Made by a program: the position numbers and the translations under genes | Shown: positions 55,116 through 64,000 of the stretch, in pieces | How positions within the stretch are numbered: position 1 is the stretch's first letter | Layout of the letters: each line of letters starts with the position of its first letter | Assembly (NCBI GenBank): GCA_030374805.1 | Contig: JARGSG010000211.1 | Coordinates: forward strand, 248,001 to 312,000 | DNA length: 64,000 bases | Direction of reading: 5' to 3' | Source of the DNA: Gracilaria gracilis | Taxonomy: Eukaryota; Rhodophyta; Florideophyceae; Gracilariales; Gracilariaceae | The notes under the pieces: generated by a model | What the model was told of the DNA's origin: nothing | Databases searched by the model: none | Seen by the model: only the letters and a program-made list of their open reading frames with translations

Positions 55116-56460
55116 GGGTCAGTGGGAGGTACGGGTTGAGAAGGTGATGGTTGCGTCCCTGCAGGTGACAGGCAGGGTGAGATCACCCTCAAATTGGCCG
55201 ATTGTCACCCCATTGGGGGACGGGGGGGCCGGAGAATCTACGCACTGCACAGGTCGTAGAATAAACGCCCAGAACCTACGCCTGTATGTAACAGCTTTGG
55301 CAGGATCCTCCCTACAGCCCAAAACGTCACCCAGATCCTCCCTGGCCAGTAATTGACCGCCAAGTCAGTAGACTCTCCCTAGCTCCGCCTCCCATTGGTT
55401 CAGATCCTCGTGATTTTTGACGTGACAATAAAGAGCGCGCCCCATTGGTTCAGAACTCCGTGACGATTGAAGTGACAATAAAGGGCGTGCATTTCGAAAA
55501 AGCGCGCGCAATTCAAAGAACACTGAAGTCGAAGCAGCGCTGCTGTCCATGATCCTCGCACCGTGTCGCATACCTCTCTGCGTTTGCTGCCTTGCTCCCC
55601 CATCCCTCCCAGCTTCATGCTCCTCCATCCCTCCCAGCTTCATCGTTTCGTTTCTTTGATTTTACTCCGCAAAACGCAAACACTTCGGCCTTTCGATCAT
55701 TACCGCCGTTTCCAAGATCCAAAGGCGTCTCAATATTTCCGTTCTTTGCACACTTTCTGGTTTCAAACGCTCCGCTCGTCACTCACGGTTATCAGATTGT
55801 CACATACTCTCTGGTTTCAAATGCTCCGCTCGTCGCTTACATTCTCCTCATTGTAGCACACCCTCTGGTTTCAATCTCTTCGTACGCTTTCTGATCCCAA
55901 ACGCTCCGCCTGTCGCTCACAGTCTGCACATTAGAGCACACCCTCTCCTGAAACTACTTGCTTTCCGCTCACCTTCTTCTCTACGCGTACTCTCTGCTCC
56001 TGGCTCACTACCTGTCCCGAACAACCTCTGCTTGTCGCGCATCTTTCGCTGTTTTGGTCCTCATCGCCATTCTTGGGTTGCACACCTTTCGGTAGCCGCG
56101 CGTCGAACAACCTTGCACATACCCTGGCCTGGATAAGCCGCTGCTCGTGGCCCACTCACCAGTCGAGGATTATTCTCCGTTCGTCCCACTATCCTCTCGT
56201 TGTTGACCCTCTGTTCGTCCTACTCTCCGCTCATGCTGTATGACCCTCCGTTCGTCAATGACCCCTTGTTTCTCGAAAACTCCCCGCCCGCTCGTCGCAT
56301 TGTCTCCCCCGCTTCCGTCAGTAATCATGGTGTCAGCCGCCGATACTGCAACTTAATTGTGCCTGCATGGATCGGAAACGCTGAGGATACGTCAGAATGG
56401 AATTAAACTGCATGTGGAGCCCTATTTGTGTGTCAAACTAACAACTTTACTTTTCTATGC

Positions 56461-59400
56461 TTATCTGGGATGGTACTGGTTGTCAGGGTGATCTACTACC
56501 GAGAGGGCTCTACCAATTGCGTCTTGCGGAGTGCAAATAAGTGGAGCCGAAGAAGAATTTTGAGCCTGAGGATTTTGACTTGGACGTTCGACTTGCGTGG
56601 TTGTTAGGTTCTGAGTACTGTGGTTCACCTTCTGCCGCTTTCCGGATCCTCGTTCCAGGAAAGACTTCTTCCTCTTCCTAGCCCGAGAACCTAACCCCGC
56701 ATTAGGGTTCCCAATTGAGAGTTTGACAGCTTTTTCAGCGTTCGTACGAAGATCCGGGACGGTGGCTAGAGTGGGAATTGTGTCTTGGGGCCTGCTCGGG
56801 TATCGGCCTGCATTAAGTTCTCTCAATCCATTGTTAAGGTATTGTTTGAGACTCTGAATGGCTACGTCTCCATAGCTCTGTGCGACACGATGCATTTGGT
56901 CGCACAGAGACTTACAATCCGCATACGTTGCGTAGGAAGAGATCTCTGTGGTGCGCTGTGTTGCCAATTGAGCGAGAAGCTCGTGAGAAGCAGATATTGG
57001 AGGATCTTGTGCGTTATGGGTCTCAATATCCGTTGAGATGGGTTGAGTATTAGCCCCTGTTGCCGTTTGTCGGAGCTTCAGTATATCTGGTACGGTCCAG
57101 CAGTTTGAATCTCGGTTCCAATACGGGTGCCATAGGTTCGATATGTCGAAATGGCGGGGGAGAGCATCGCTGATATGTGGCCACCGATCCGTTGCATCAT
57201 TGAATACAACGAAGATGCGAGTGAGGTGAGAACAAGGAATTTCCCACGCAGTCATGTTTCTACAGCTGCATCTCCCTGTTACCATGTCTGGCGAGTCGGT
57301 TTGTTTGTGAAGGTATACGTTATATATCCTCTCTGCGTTGTCAGTCTGAGAATTCACTCCATCAATTGAGACTGCCCGTGTGACAGAGAACAAGACGAGC
57401 GGTTGATCAGAAGACAATTGGAGATCTTCGAAGTCGACCTCGTAGTTGAACGCAGCGTCGCGTGTGGAGAGTACGACGGCATCCGTTACTTTGAAATGTG
57501 CGGAGTATCTTAGGCTTCTTTCAAGGAACTGTGTGATACTATATATAGTAAGGCTGTGGACGAGGCTACTTGCGTTTTCCATGGATAGCGGGAGCCCTGA
57601 CGTAAACAGACGGTTTTGTAGAGCCGTATCTCGTATGGACGCCTTGTTTTGTCGTTCGATCTTCAAGCGCTCTGTTAAAGAGGCCATAACTTTTGGAACG
57701 TCGGAGAATGGAATATTATCATTCAAAATATAATGTCTGTATCTCGAATTAGATGCTTCGCTGTAGCCCGAACCTTGAAAAAAGAAACGATATGGGAGCT
57801 TCTGGTCCTTGTATCATCGCATCAACATCGTGGGGTTGTCGCGATTTAAGTATTTGTACCACTGGGGTAAGCTGTTTCCGTAGTTGTAGAAGTATCTTTG
57901 TTCTAATACCGTTCTACGCGCTTCGAACTTATCGATGGTTGTGCTCTTGCGAAGCACAAACAGGTCCTGTCCCATTTGCGTCGCCGTATCGATTCTCCTT
58001 ATCGATTTAGACCAGCGTTCCACATTTGGGCCTTGATTCTTGTTCAGGTGCCAGTCATCCAGCATTATGAATGATATAGGGAACACTTGTCGTATACCCC
58101 CGATGAGTGATGAGCACTGATCAACCGAGAACGATGATGGTGATATGCGCATACAGTCCTTGAATCTTTCCAATACCCACACGAAACTTATGATTGTCTC
58201 GTTCCCCATGTATCCCATAAAAAACGTCATGACGTTGCCATCATTGTCTCGACCGTTTATGCTCACGAGCGGAAGATCGAAGCGATTTGCTATCGCCTTG
58301 CAATCGACAGACACCCCAGGTACGATGCCGAACCGTTCGTTTTCACGAATCCACTCATCGAAACACCAGGCGACATATTGCAGACCATTCTCATGGTCTG
58401 TACGACAGTAAATTTTGTGCCTGGGGTTCTCCGATTGTAGCTGGAGGAGATTCTGGTACAGCCTTAGACACTCATTTTGTCTCGGGTATTCAATGTCGTA
58501 TGTGTATTTCAAACGTTTCCGGAATAGATCTCTGTCAATCATCACACCGTACTTCACTTCGATAAGTCTGAATACGACATTGTACTGCAGATGAAGAGTG
58601 TTACGCAAATGTTTAGCATCGCGCTGCATCGCAGGAGTGAGCTTACGTCGTAAAGCGCTGTTTCTTGGTGGATGATTGTGCTGAGCTTTTGAAAATTCGG
58701 GGCAGAACACAAAATTCTGCGTATCAAACTGAGACACCCGAACTCTCCTAACTTTCAACGTGTATGGGCATTTATAGTACTCGTCATACATCATGTAGCA
58801 CTTGAGATACCCTCGTGAGAGCACCTTCGCACCATTCTCCTCTCGGTACTTTGAATCCCTGGTAAATAAGCTGAAACCGAAACATTCCGCCATGTGCTGT
58901 ATATGTTGAAGCACGTCATGGTGGATACTCGCATCCATCTGATCTAGATAGGCTACGATGCCCCGACGTACACACTTCTCCGTCTTGTATCCCTCGCTAG
59001 AGCTGGTTGTGTCATCCGTGTTTAATGACGACGGAGGACCAGAAGCTCCCGCGTCAAAAACACTTTCCTCAACAACGACGCCATGTGCTTCCTCGTCAGT
59101 AGAAGGATGGAAGAGATCCAATGATTCACAGACATCCTAGATGTAGAGCAAGTTAGAATGTAAATTGTATAGCATTCGCAAATTGTCCCCGCGATAGTCT
59201 TACCTCATGGTTCCTATTGTTTTCGTTGACACGTTTGGTTACGTCAATGACGGAGCGGTCTTCGGGAATCATCTCATCATTTCCATCAACACGGTCTGTC
59301 ACGTCAATGACGGAGCTGTCTTCGGAGGCAGGCTGCTCAGTAGCCACAAGTCCTTCAGTTTGAACGATAGGGAGCGGTGATCGTCCAATGCCATTGTTCT

Positions 59401-60622
59401 CCACACATATTATCTCCTGAACACCTTCTGTTCTGGATTGAGTCCGCATATACTCACCATCGTCCTGAACTCTCCCCATGTTGCGCAGCCATTCACTTGC
59501 GGCTGGCCGAGAAGGGGTGCTTGCCATAAAATCTTCCAGATCCGAGTCCATTCCACTTTCAAGCACCCGCGGATCTCTGGTCTGTTGATGGTGCGGCGGA
59601 GTAGGCGGTGTAAAGTTGATAAACGGGATTCGCATTCCCGATGGTGTGCTCTTCATGATTGTAGCTCGAACTGCAGCCTTTAGCTTGCACTTGTTACCTC
59701 GACTGTCTGGGGTCAAACGCTCATGGTTATCGCCATTCATTCCCGATACGATCCATCCCTTCTCGTTTCGAAGGGCTTTCGCCATAAATGCTGCTCTACA
59801 GCCACACCCAGGGTGATTTTCCTTGTAACGTAGACAACGTAGCCGTGCATTCAGACCATATTCACGTGACCTGGTGACCTTCTTACAAAACTGAACGCCA
59901 TATTCATACCCTTCCGACTCGCAGAGGTTATAAACGTATTGGGAAAGGTCCAGAATAGTCCAAGATGTACATTCGTTTTGAGGAGCGGCCCCAAGAGACT
60001 GAAATTAATTGATAGCTCGGAAGTGTGCAGTATCTTCCTCAGCTTTTCCTCCCTCCTCTTCGTCAGTACCTGCACCTGTACCTTCCTTAGCTGGTGTTCC
60101 CTTCTTCGGCATCGTGACAACAGGTCCTCCCTTTCGCGTCTCATACCGTTTCTGACGTTCAAAAATCTTGAGATTCTCTGTTTCTGTGCTCCCATGGGAT
60201 CGGGAGCTCACATTCAAGTCCCCCCTCTGCTCCAGCTCTTCCTTCGAGCCTCTCTCATGGCGACCCAGGTAGATCTTCTCGCGGCGCTCCATATGCATTT
60301 GTGACACTGCAAACTCATTGCATATGGAAAGGATATGTGTCACGGACATCACCATACGTATCCTGGCCTCTGCACACGCCCACCGAAACTTCTCGGTTAG
60401 TTTTGGAGAATGACCACGGACGAACAAGTCCTTCGGCAGGACTCCTCGCGTTCGAGCGAAGTGGGTCATCGTCGATACCACGTACGCACCGCAACTATAA
60501 CTGTCAATCTGTCCGCAGTACCCTAGAACATCAAGCATATAGTTCTCCTCTCTCAAATTCCAAACTTTCTTTTCGCCGATAGCATGATCTGCGATTGCCA
60601 TAACGAACGATCTAAACTGGTT
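56461..60622 (-). pseudogene. diverged MULE Ulp1-transposase gene, partial, two in-frame stops
   Basis: Exon 1 part 60622-59204, intron 59203-59137, exon 2 59136-56461. It keeps the Ulp1 Cys region (DSYSCGAYV), a FAR1-like module (LRCLRYKENHPGCGCRAAF ... GDNHERL), the transposase aspartates (VSVDCKAIANRF, FSVDQCSSL, LDDWHLNKN), SWIM (CSCRNMTAWEIPCSHLTRIF) and the basic end RARKRKKSFLERG. There are stops at 60005-60007 (TAA) and 57814-57816 (TGA), with no frameshift seen. It is clearly diverged from the twins throughout, so it is an older relative and not a sister copy. The Ulp1 His and Asp lie beyond the interruption. Confidence 0.88.
59137..59203 (-). other. 67-bp intron in the diverged MULE gene
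   Basis: Donor GTAAGACTATC, branch-like TTCTAAC, acceptor CATCTAG on the minus strand. It sits at the same codon boundary (phase 0) as the intron of the twin MULEs although the surrounding sequence has diverged. Confidence 0.8.
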
Positions 60623-60625
60623 TGG

Positions 60626-61133
60626 TGTCGTACAAATACCGATAAGGTGTGGGGTCCGCCTGGTAGAGGGAGCGCGCGAGGGCTCAACCTAAAGGGGAAA
60701 AACACACAACCAATATGGTAGTAGGGCACCTGAAACCCGCAGGGGCAAACGGCGGGGCAACTAGTCTAGACCGTGTAGGTGTACGGTAGTAGACGTCGAC
60801 GCGCGGTAAAACCTGAATAGTAATAGAGTAGCAAGTGACCAAGATGGTATAGTTACTGCCCTAATGGTGCCTGACTTTACAATACCCGAGGGGGAAGGCG
60901 AGGTGCACCACACTATATACAAGGTGCACCGACGCCAATCTCCCATGCGGGCATGACGTCATCGGCTGTGCCCATGACCTACTGTCATGGGCCAGCAATG
61001 CTAAACTATCCTAGACTATAAATTAGAAATTAGAAATTATAAAATACAGAATACCAATTGGGTACAGTGCAGCCAGCAAGGCGCACCAGTAGACCCACGT
61101 GGCACCAACCCATTGAGGTCTCATTGTACTACA
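60626..61133 (-). repeat. LTR of a second LTR element, 508 bp, inserted in the diverged MULE
   Basis: Begins TGTCGTACAAATACC and ends TGTACTACA, homologous along its whole length to the two LTRs of the 24427-31773 element, with one copy of the 21-bp internal unit. The sequence just to its right (GACCCCCTTCCTACCCTG) matches the inner flank of the 24427 LTR, so the body of this element lies to the right, past the window end. Confidence 0.9.
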
Positions 61134-61461
61134 GACCCCCTTCCTACCCTGAGCCACACCCTCGTGGCTCCTAGATCCTTTCACCAAGTCGGTTGCATCG
61201 TCGTACCAATTTGGTCCCTGTCGCAGCCTTCGTGCCATCTCGCGCCGTGCGTTCGCGTCGGTTCGGCATCGCCGAACGCACTCTGTTCACCACCTTGGTC
61301 ATCACCGATTGCGGCTCTATCCACTTCTTTGGTTATCACCGACAGCGGCCTATTCATCCCCATTTGTGGTTTGGGCGCGACGCGCGCCCATTGCATACCT
61401 CCAAGGTTATACCTTTTTGGCTGCGCGGCTTAGACCCATTTACCGTGTCGGTGTACCCAGT

Positions 61462-61496
<35 letters not shown>
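61462..61496 (+). repeat. homopolymer of 35 G
   Basis: An uninterrupted run of 35 G residues, able in principle to form G-quadruplex. It may also be of uncertain length because homopolymers are hard to sequence. Confidence 0.9.
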
Positions 61497-61739
61497 CGGG
61501 TTACGCCTTCAGGCTCGTGTGAGCACTGTACCGTGAAGGGTTTTGGCGCCCACTTGGTTGCGGCGTGTCTCTCTGTCCCTTCGAGGTTCGACTACCAACC
61601 CTTCGAGGCACTGACGCTGACTCCATCGAGGTTGGTTCATCGTTCTCCCTTCTGGTTGCCTTCGCACCCCTCTGCGGTTTGTCCACGCGGGCTCGCGCCA
61701 TCGTGGCTTTTCGTCCGACCGACAAGGTTGAATCCGTTT

Positions 61740-64000
61740 ATGGTGACCCCCGATCCTTATCTGAACCATATGGGTAGCCCTGGTACCAGCGTGCGGGCTC
61801 GCACCCGTAGCGGTACACGGCGATTGTCGGTTCCCCATGTTGGTCAATCGGACGCGGTAACCTCAAGGGAAGGCGCGCCATCGGCGACCAATGCCGATGC
61901 CTTAATGGTTGAACCAGCATGGGGCCCCGAACGGGTGGAGGTTTTGAGCATCAGCTCTAGTGACTCACCCATTGTGGATAAAAAGCCGATTCGCTTCACC
62001 CCTGCGGTCGAATGCTCGCCGTCTCAACCACTCCCTCACGGTACTCATCACACCATGTCGGGTGCCGGTCCTTCGCGCGGCCGCGGAAGCGGCATTGCCA
62101 AGTCTGGTTCTCGGGGTGCTGCTTTGTACCATTCCCGCATCCAAACTGGTTTTCGGAGCCAGCCGGTTCATTCTTCCTCAAATCAACCTCAAGGGATTCA
62201 CGAAGGGATCCGGGACCCGTATGGTCCGGAGCCCGAGATTCCTCGTGGTATTTCCTATTATGGTTTGGAGACGTTCACCACGGCCGACTGGAACGTTTCA
62301 CAACATGGTACCTTCGGGGTCGATCCAAGAATGGTGTCGCAAGCGACGCTGTACCGTCGGAACTGGCCAGTGGCGCCGGGGAACACATCGCTTCCCGGCG
62401 TCTTGCGCCGTCCGACTTTGGATACCTACTTGGGTTTGTTTCGTTGGGATTGCGAGCGTCTCCGCTCCGTCCCCCAAACGCTCCACCGTCGGGATAAGGA
62501 ATCTCAACCTCGTCAGGGTCGGGTGGAGTGCTATGACAGCCGCCAGCGACACACACCAATGAGGTATTTCATCCCCCCGCTTTATCCCAGCGATCTGCCG
62601 TATGTTCGTATTGAACCGGAGCTCCATTATTACCGACGTCTGGTTGTGAAGATCTGTCAGTACGACTCCCTTCCGCAGCAGTACCTTCCGGCTTCACCAC
62701 ATTTGGTTTGCTTCGATAGGCCTTACAATACCATCCATTGGGCTAACCGTCGTAGGTGGGGGGTGGATGCTGCCACCGAGGCTCGCATTCGCACCCGGTC
62801 CAGCTTCAACCGCGTCATGCATGGGTTCCATAATGTGGAGTTCTTCTCACAACCTAATAAGGGAAGAACCTCTTGGTATGTGGCCCGACCTGAATGGTGG
62901 AATGCCTATGAGGTTCCGATGTCGCTTAGCGTCCCAACCCCACCGGTATTGGCTTACTTCGGGAGCTACATCACCCGTAACCACGATCGGTATTACCTCA
63001 TTTGGTCGATTGCCCTCGCGGAATGGGCCGTATTGGTGGCCATCTGGGCTCTGCAGGCTGCCCGTGACGGTATTGACTGGGATTGTCGTTCTCGAGAAGC
63101 CGAGATTTACCGTGACGGTGTGCAACCTCCTGGTCGTATGTTCTTCATTCCCCCGAGGGTCATTCGCGACATTCGCCTATTTGGACTCGGAACCATTGTG
63201 GCAGGTACGGACTACTCTATTGAGCAGCTGGAATCGTTGCTTACCCAAGTGGAGAGTTTCCCGTGGGGAGCCAAGCAGGGGTGGGAGGTTTTCGATCCGG
63301 TGTCCTGGAAGGTTGTATCCCGCGCGGAGCAGCGCTATCCCGGGGCTCCGACCGATCAGGGACCTCCAGGGAGTCCCGAGCCATTCCCAACCGTGGTGGA
63401 ATCGCCAGCAGCTACCCCTGTGGTCACTTCAGCGCCTACTCCCGCTCCAGAGGGACGCGATACGCCTGCCCATACTGGTTTGACTCCTCTTCTCCCTAGT
63501 ATCACAAGGGTTGATGGGCCTCCGCGGGTTATCCTCGGGGGTGTCATGGCTGCGGCTGCGGCGCCTGTCCCCTCTCAGGTGGACTCCCAGGCCATTTCAG
63601 GTTTAATGGCTCGGGTCCGCCAAGCCTGTGTGGTGAACTTCCAGCAAGCCGGTCCTACCTCTGTGGTCGAAGCTCTTACCCTTCTGGAAAGCATCCTGCC
63701 TCGTCATGCACAGTACATGCGATCCTTTTCCCAAATTGGTGAGTTCCGGAACCGGTTCCAGGTCGAGCTCTACCAGATGGCTACCAACCAGGTGGCAGGC
63801 CTAGCGACGGCCATGGGCCCGACGCCTACAAACCCTTTGGAGGATCCCCTATTTGGTGCTAGCCTGAACCCCGGCCTTCTAGCCGCTCCGCAGGCTCCTC
63901 TCCACATCGGGTCGTCGGCACCTCCGTCAGTTGCGCAGGCGAGCGCTCCACCTCTGCTGGGTGCCGACGTGATGCCAGGCGTCAGCGTGCCTACTAGTAC
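61740..64000 (+). CDS. long open frame inside the LTR element, at least 753 codons, runs off the window
   Basis: The frame is open from the G run (about 61497) to the last base; the first ATG is at 61740 (MVTPDPYLNHMGSP), with further ATGs at 61770 and 62055. The product begins with a low-complexity Ser/Gly/Arg part (MSGAGPSRGRGSGIAKSGS) and continues with a Trp/Tyr-rich globular part (SYYGLETFTTADWNV, YVRIEPELHYYRRLVVKICQ, ARPEWWNAYEVPM). A Pro/Ala-rich linker and a helical part (ISGLMARVRQACVVNFQQAG, FRNRFQVELYQMATNQVAGL) follow. I know no family. By LTR orientation it is antisense to the element's main genes, like the extra antisense frames of some plant Ty3/Gypsy elements, or it is a Gag-like gene of a nested element. 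Confidence 0.5.
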   Translation, partial: MVTPDPYLNHMGSPGTSVRARTRSGTRRLSVPHVGQSDAVTSREGAPSATNADALMVEPAWGPERVEVLSISSSDSPIVDKKPIRFTPAVECSPSQPLPHGTHHTMSGAGPSRGRGSGIAKSGSRGAALYHSRIQTGFRSQPVHSSSNQPQGIHEGIRDPYGPEPEIPRGISYYGLETFTTADWNVSQHGTFGVDPRMVSQATLYRRNWPVAPGNTSLPGVLRRPTLDTYLGLFRWDCERLRSVPQTLHRRDKESQPRQGRVECYDSRQRHTPMRYFIPPLYPSDLPYVRIEPELHYYRRLVVKICQYDSLPQQYLPASPHLVCFDRPYNTIHWANRRRWGVDAATEARIRTRSSFNRVMHGFHNVEFFSQPNKGRTSWYVARPEWWNAYEVPMSLSVPTPPVLAYFGSYITRNHDRYYLIWSIALAEWAVLVAIWALQAARDGIDWDCRSREAEIYRDGVQPPGRMFFIPPRVIRDIRLFGLGTIVAGTDYSIEQLESLLTQVESFPWGAKQGWEVFDPVSWKVVSRAEQRYPGAPTDQGPPGSPEPFPTVVESPAATPVVTSAPTPAPEGRDTPAHTGLTPLLPSITRVDGPPRVILGGVMAAAAAPVPSQVDSQAISGLMARVRQACVVNFQQAGPTSVVEALTLLESILPRHAQYMRSFSQIGEFRNRFQVELYQMATNQVAGLATAMGPTPTNPLEDPLFGASLNPGLLAAPQAPLHIGSSAPPSVAQASAPPLLGADVMPGVSVPTS

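Larger units (their letters stand above)
55215..60625 (-). mobile_element. older diverged MULE of the same family, reversed, interrupted by an LTR element
   Basis: The left end GGGGGACGGGGGGGCCGGAGAATCTACG is a diverged version of the terminal repeat of the twin MULEs. A subterminal motif (CCCATTGGTTCAGA...TGACAATAAAG) is also tandemly doubled here (55390-55490). The gene runs on the minus strand and is cut inside the Ulp1 domain by the LTR at 60626; the remaining 5' end would lie beyond the window. Between the terminal repeat and the transposase stop there is about 1 kb of extra sequence with imperfect repeats (CTCTGGTTTCAAA.GCTCCGC, about 55740-55945), absent from the twins. Confidence 0.88.
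61134..64000. mobile_element. inner part of the second LTR element, cut by the window end
   Basis: Only the first roughly 70 bp resemble the inner flank of the other LTR element; the rest is different, so this is another subfamily. It keeps the same density of ACC-N5-GGT palindromes. A 35-base G run lies at 61462-61496. No protease or reverse transcriptase is visible in this part. It looks whole as far as can be seen. Confidence 0.6.

Noticed and set aside
62767-63483. Plus-strand frame of 238 codons in another phase
   Set aside because: It overlaps the much longer uninterrupted frame and has the Pro/Arg-rich look of an out-of-phase reading.
1-64000. rRNA and tRNA genes, telomeric repeats
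   Set aside because: I saw no sequence with their hallmarks, but I could not run a covariance-model search, so a single tRNA could have been missed.

Overview
This is a eukaryotic nuclear window: a small host-gene segment on the left, then about 50 kb of mobile elements of very different ages. The intronless XPG-type nuclease gene, the single short GT-AG intron found in the transposons, and dense clusters of diverse transposons fit a florideophyte red alga of the Chondrus kind. That is inference; no marker in the window proves it.

Layout. 1-4673: upstream DNA and an intact single-exon XPG/Rad2 nuclease gene. 5240-15340: two tandemly duplicated genes (475 and 473 aa, minus strand) for a membrane protein with no recognised family. 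Each has acquired, upstream of its start, one copy of the same 5,698-bp Mutator-like element (MULE; 7436-13133 and 15350-21047). The two MULEs look identical but have different 9-bp target duplications, so they are separate, recent insertions. Each encodes one spliced protein of about 1,599 aa: Ulp1-type cysteine protease, two FAR1/WRKY-like zinc modules, MULE transposase core and SWIM zinc finger. 21057-24426: gene-free DNA with many small palindromes and one perfect 151-bp palindrome. 24427-31773: a broken Ty3/Gypsy-like LTR element on the minus strand. 32650-38740: a decayed Plavaka-like (CACTA-related) transposase converging with a decayed coiled-coil gene. 39209-42319: one long minus-strand frame carrying a DPPY-type DNA methyltransferase and a SET-like domain, interrupted only by in-frame stops. 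42696-53400: two copies, in opposite orientation, of an unrecognised element family. Its large gene has a ParB-like domain and, in the longer copy, a 2OG-Fe(II)-oxygenase-like C-terminus; both copies have arrays of GC-rich hairpins upstream of the gene start. 53468-55115: remains of another unknown gene. 55215-60625: an older, diverged MULE of the same family in reverse orientation, interrupted by a second LTR element that starts at 60626 and runs off the window. That element contains a plus-strand frame of at least 753 codons, still open at the window end.

The strongest signals are the twin MULEs with their protease-transposase fusion and conserved intron; the chromatin- and DNA-modifying domains (DNA methyltransferase, SET, ParB-like, 2OG oxygenase) on decayed element-like genes; and a short palindrome, ACC-N5-GGT, greatly over-represented in both LTR elements. 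All domain calls were made by eye from motifs, without any search.
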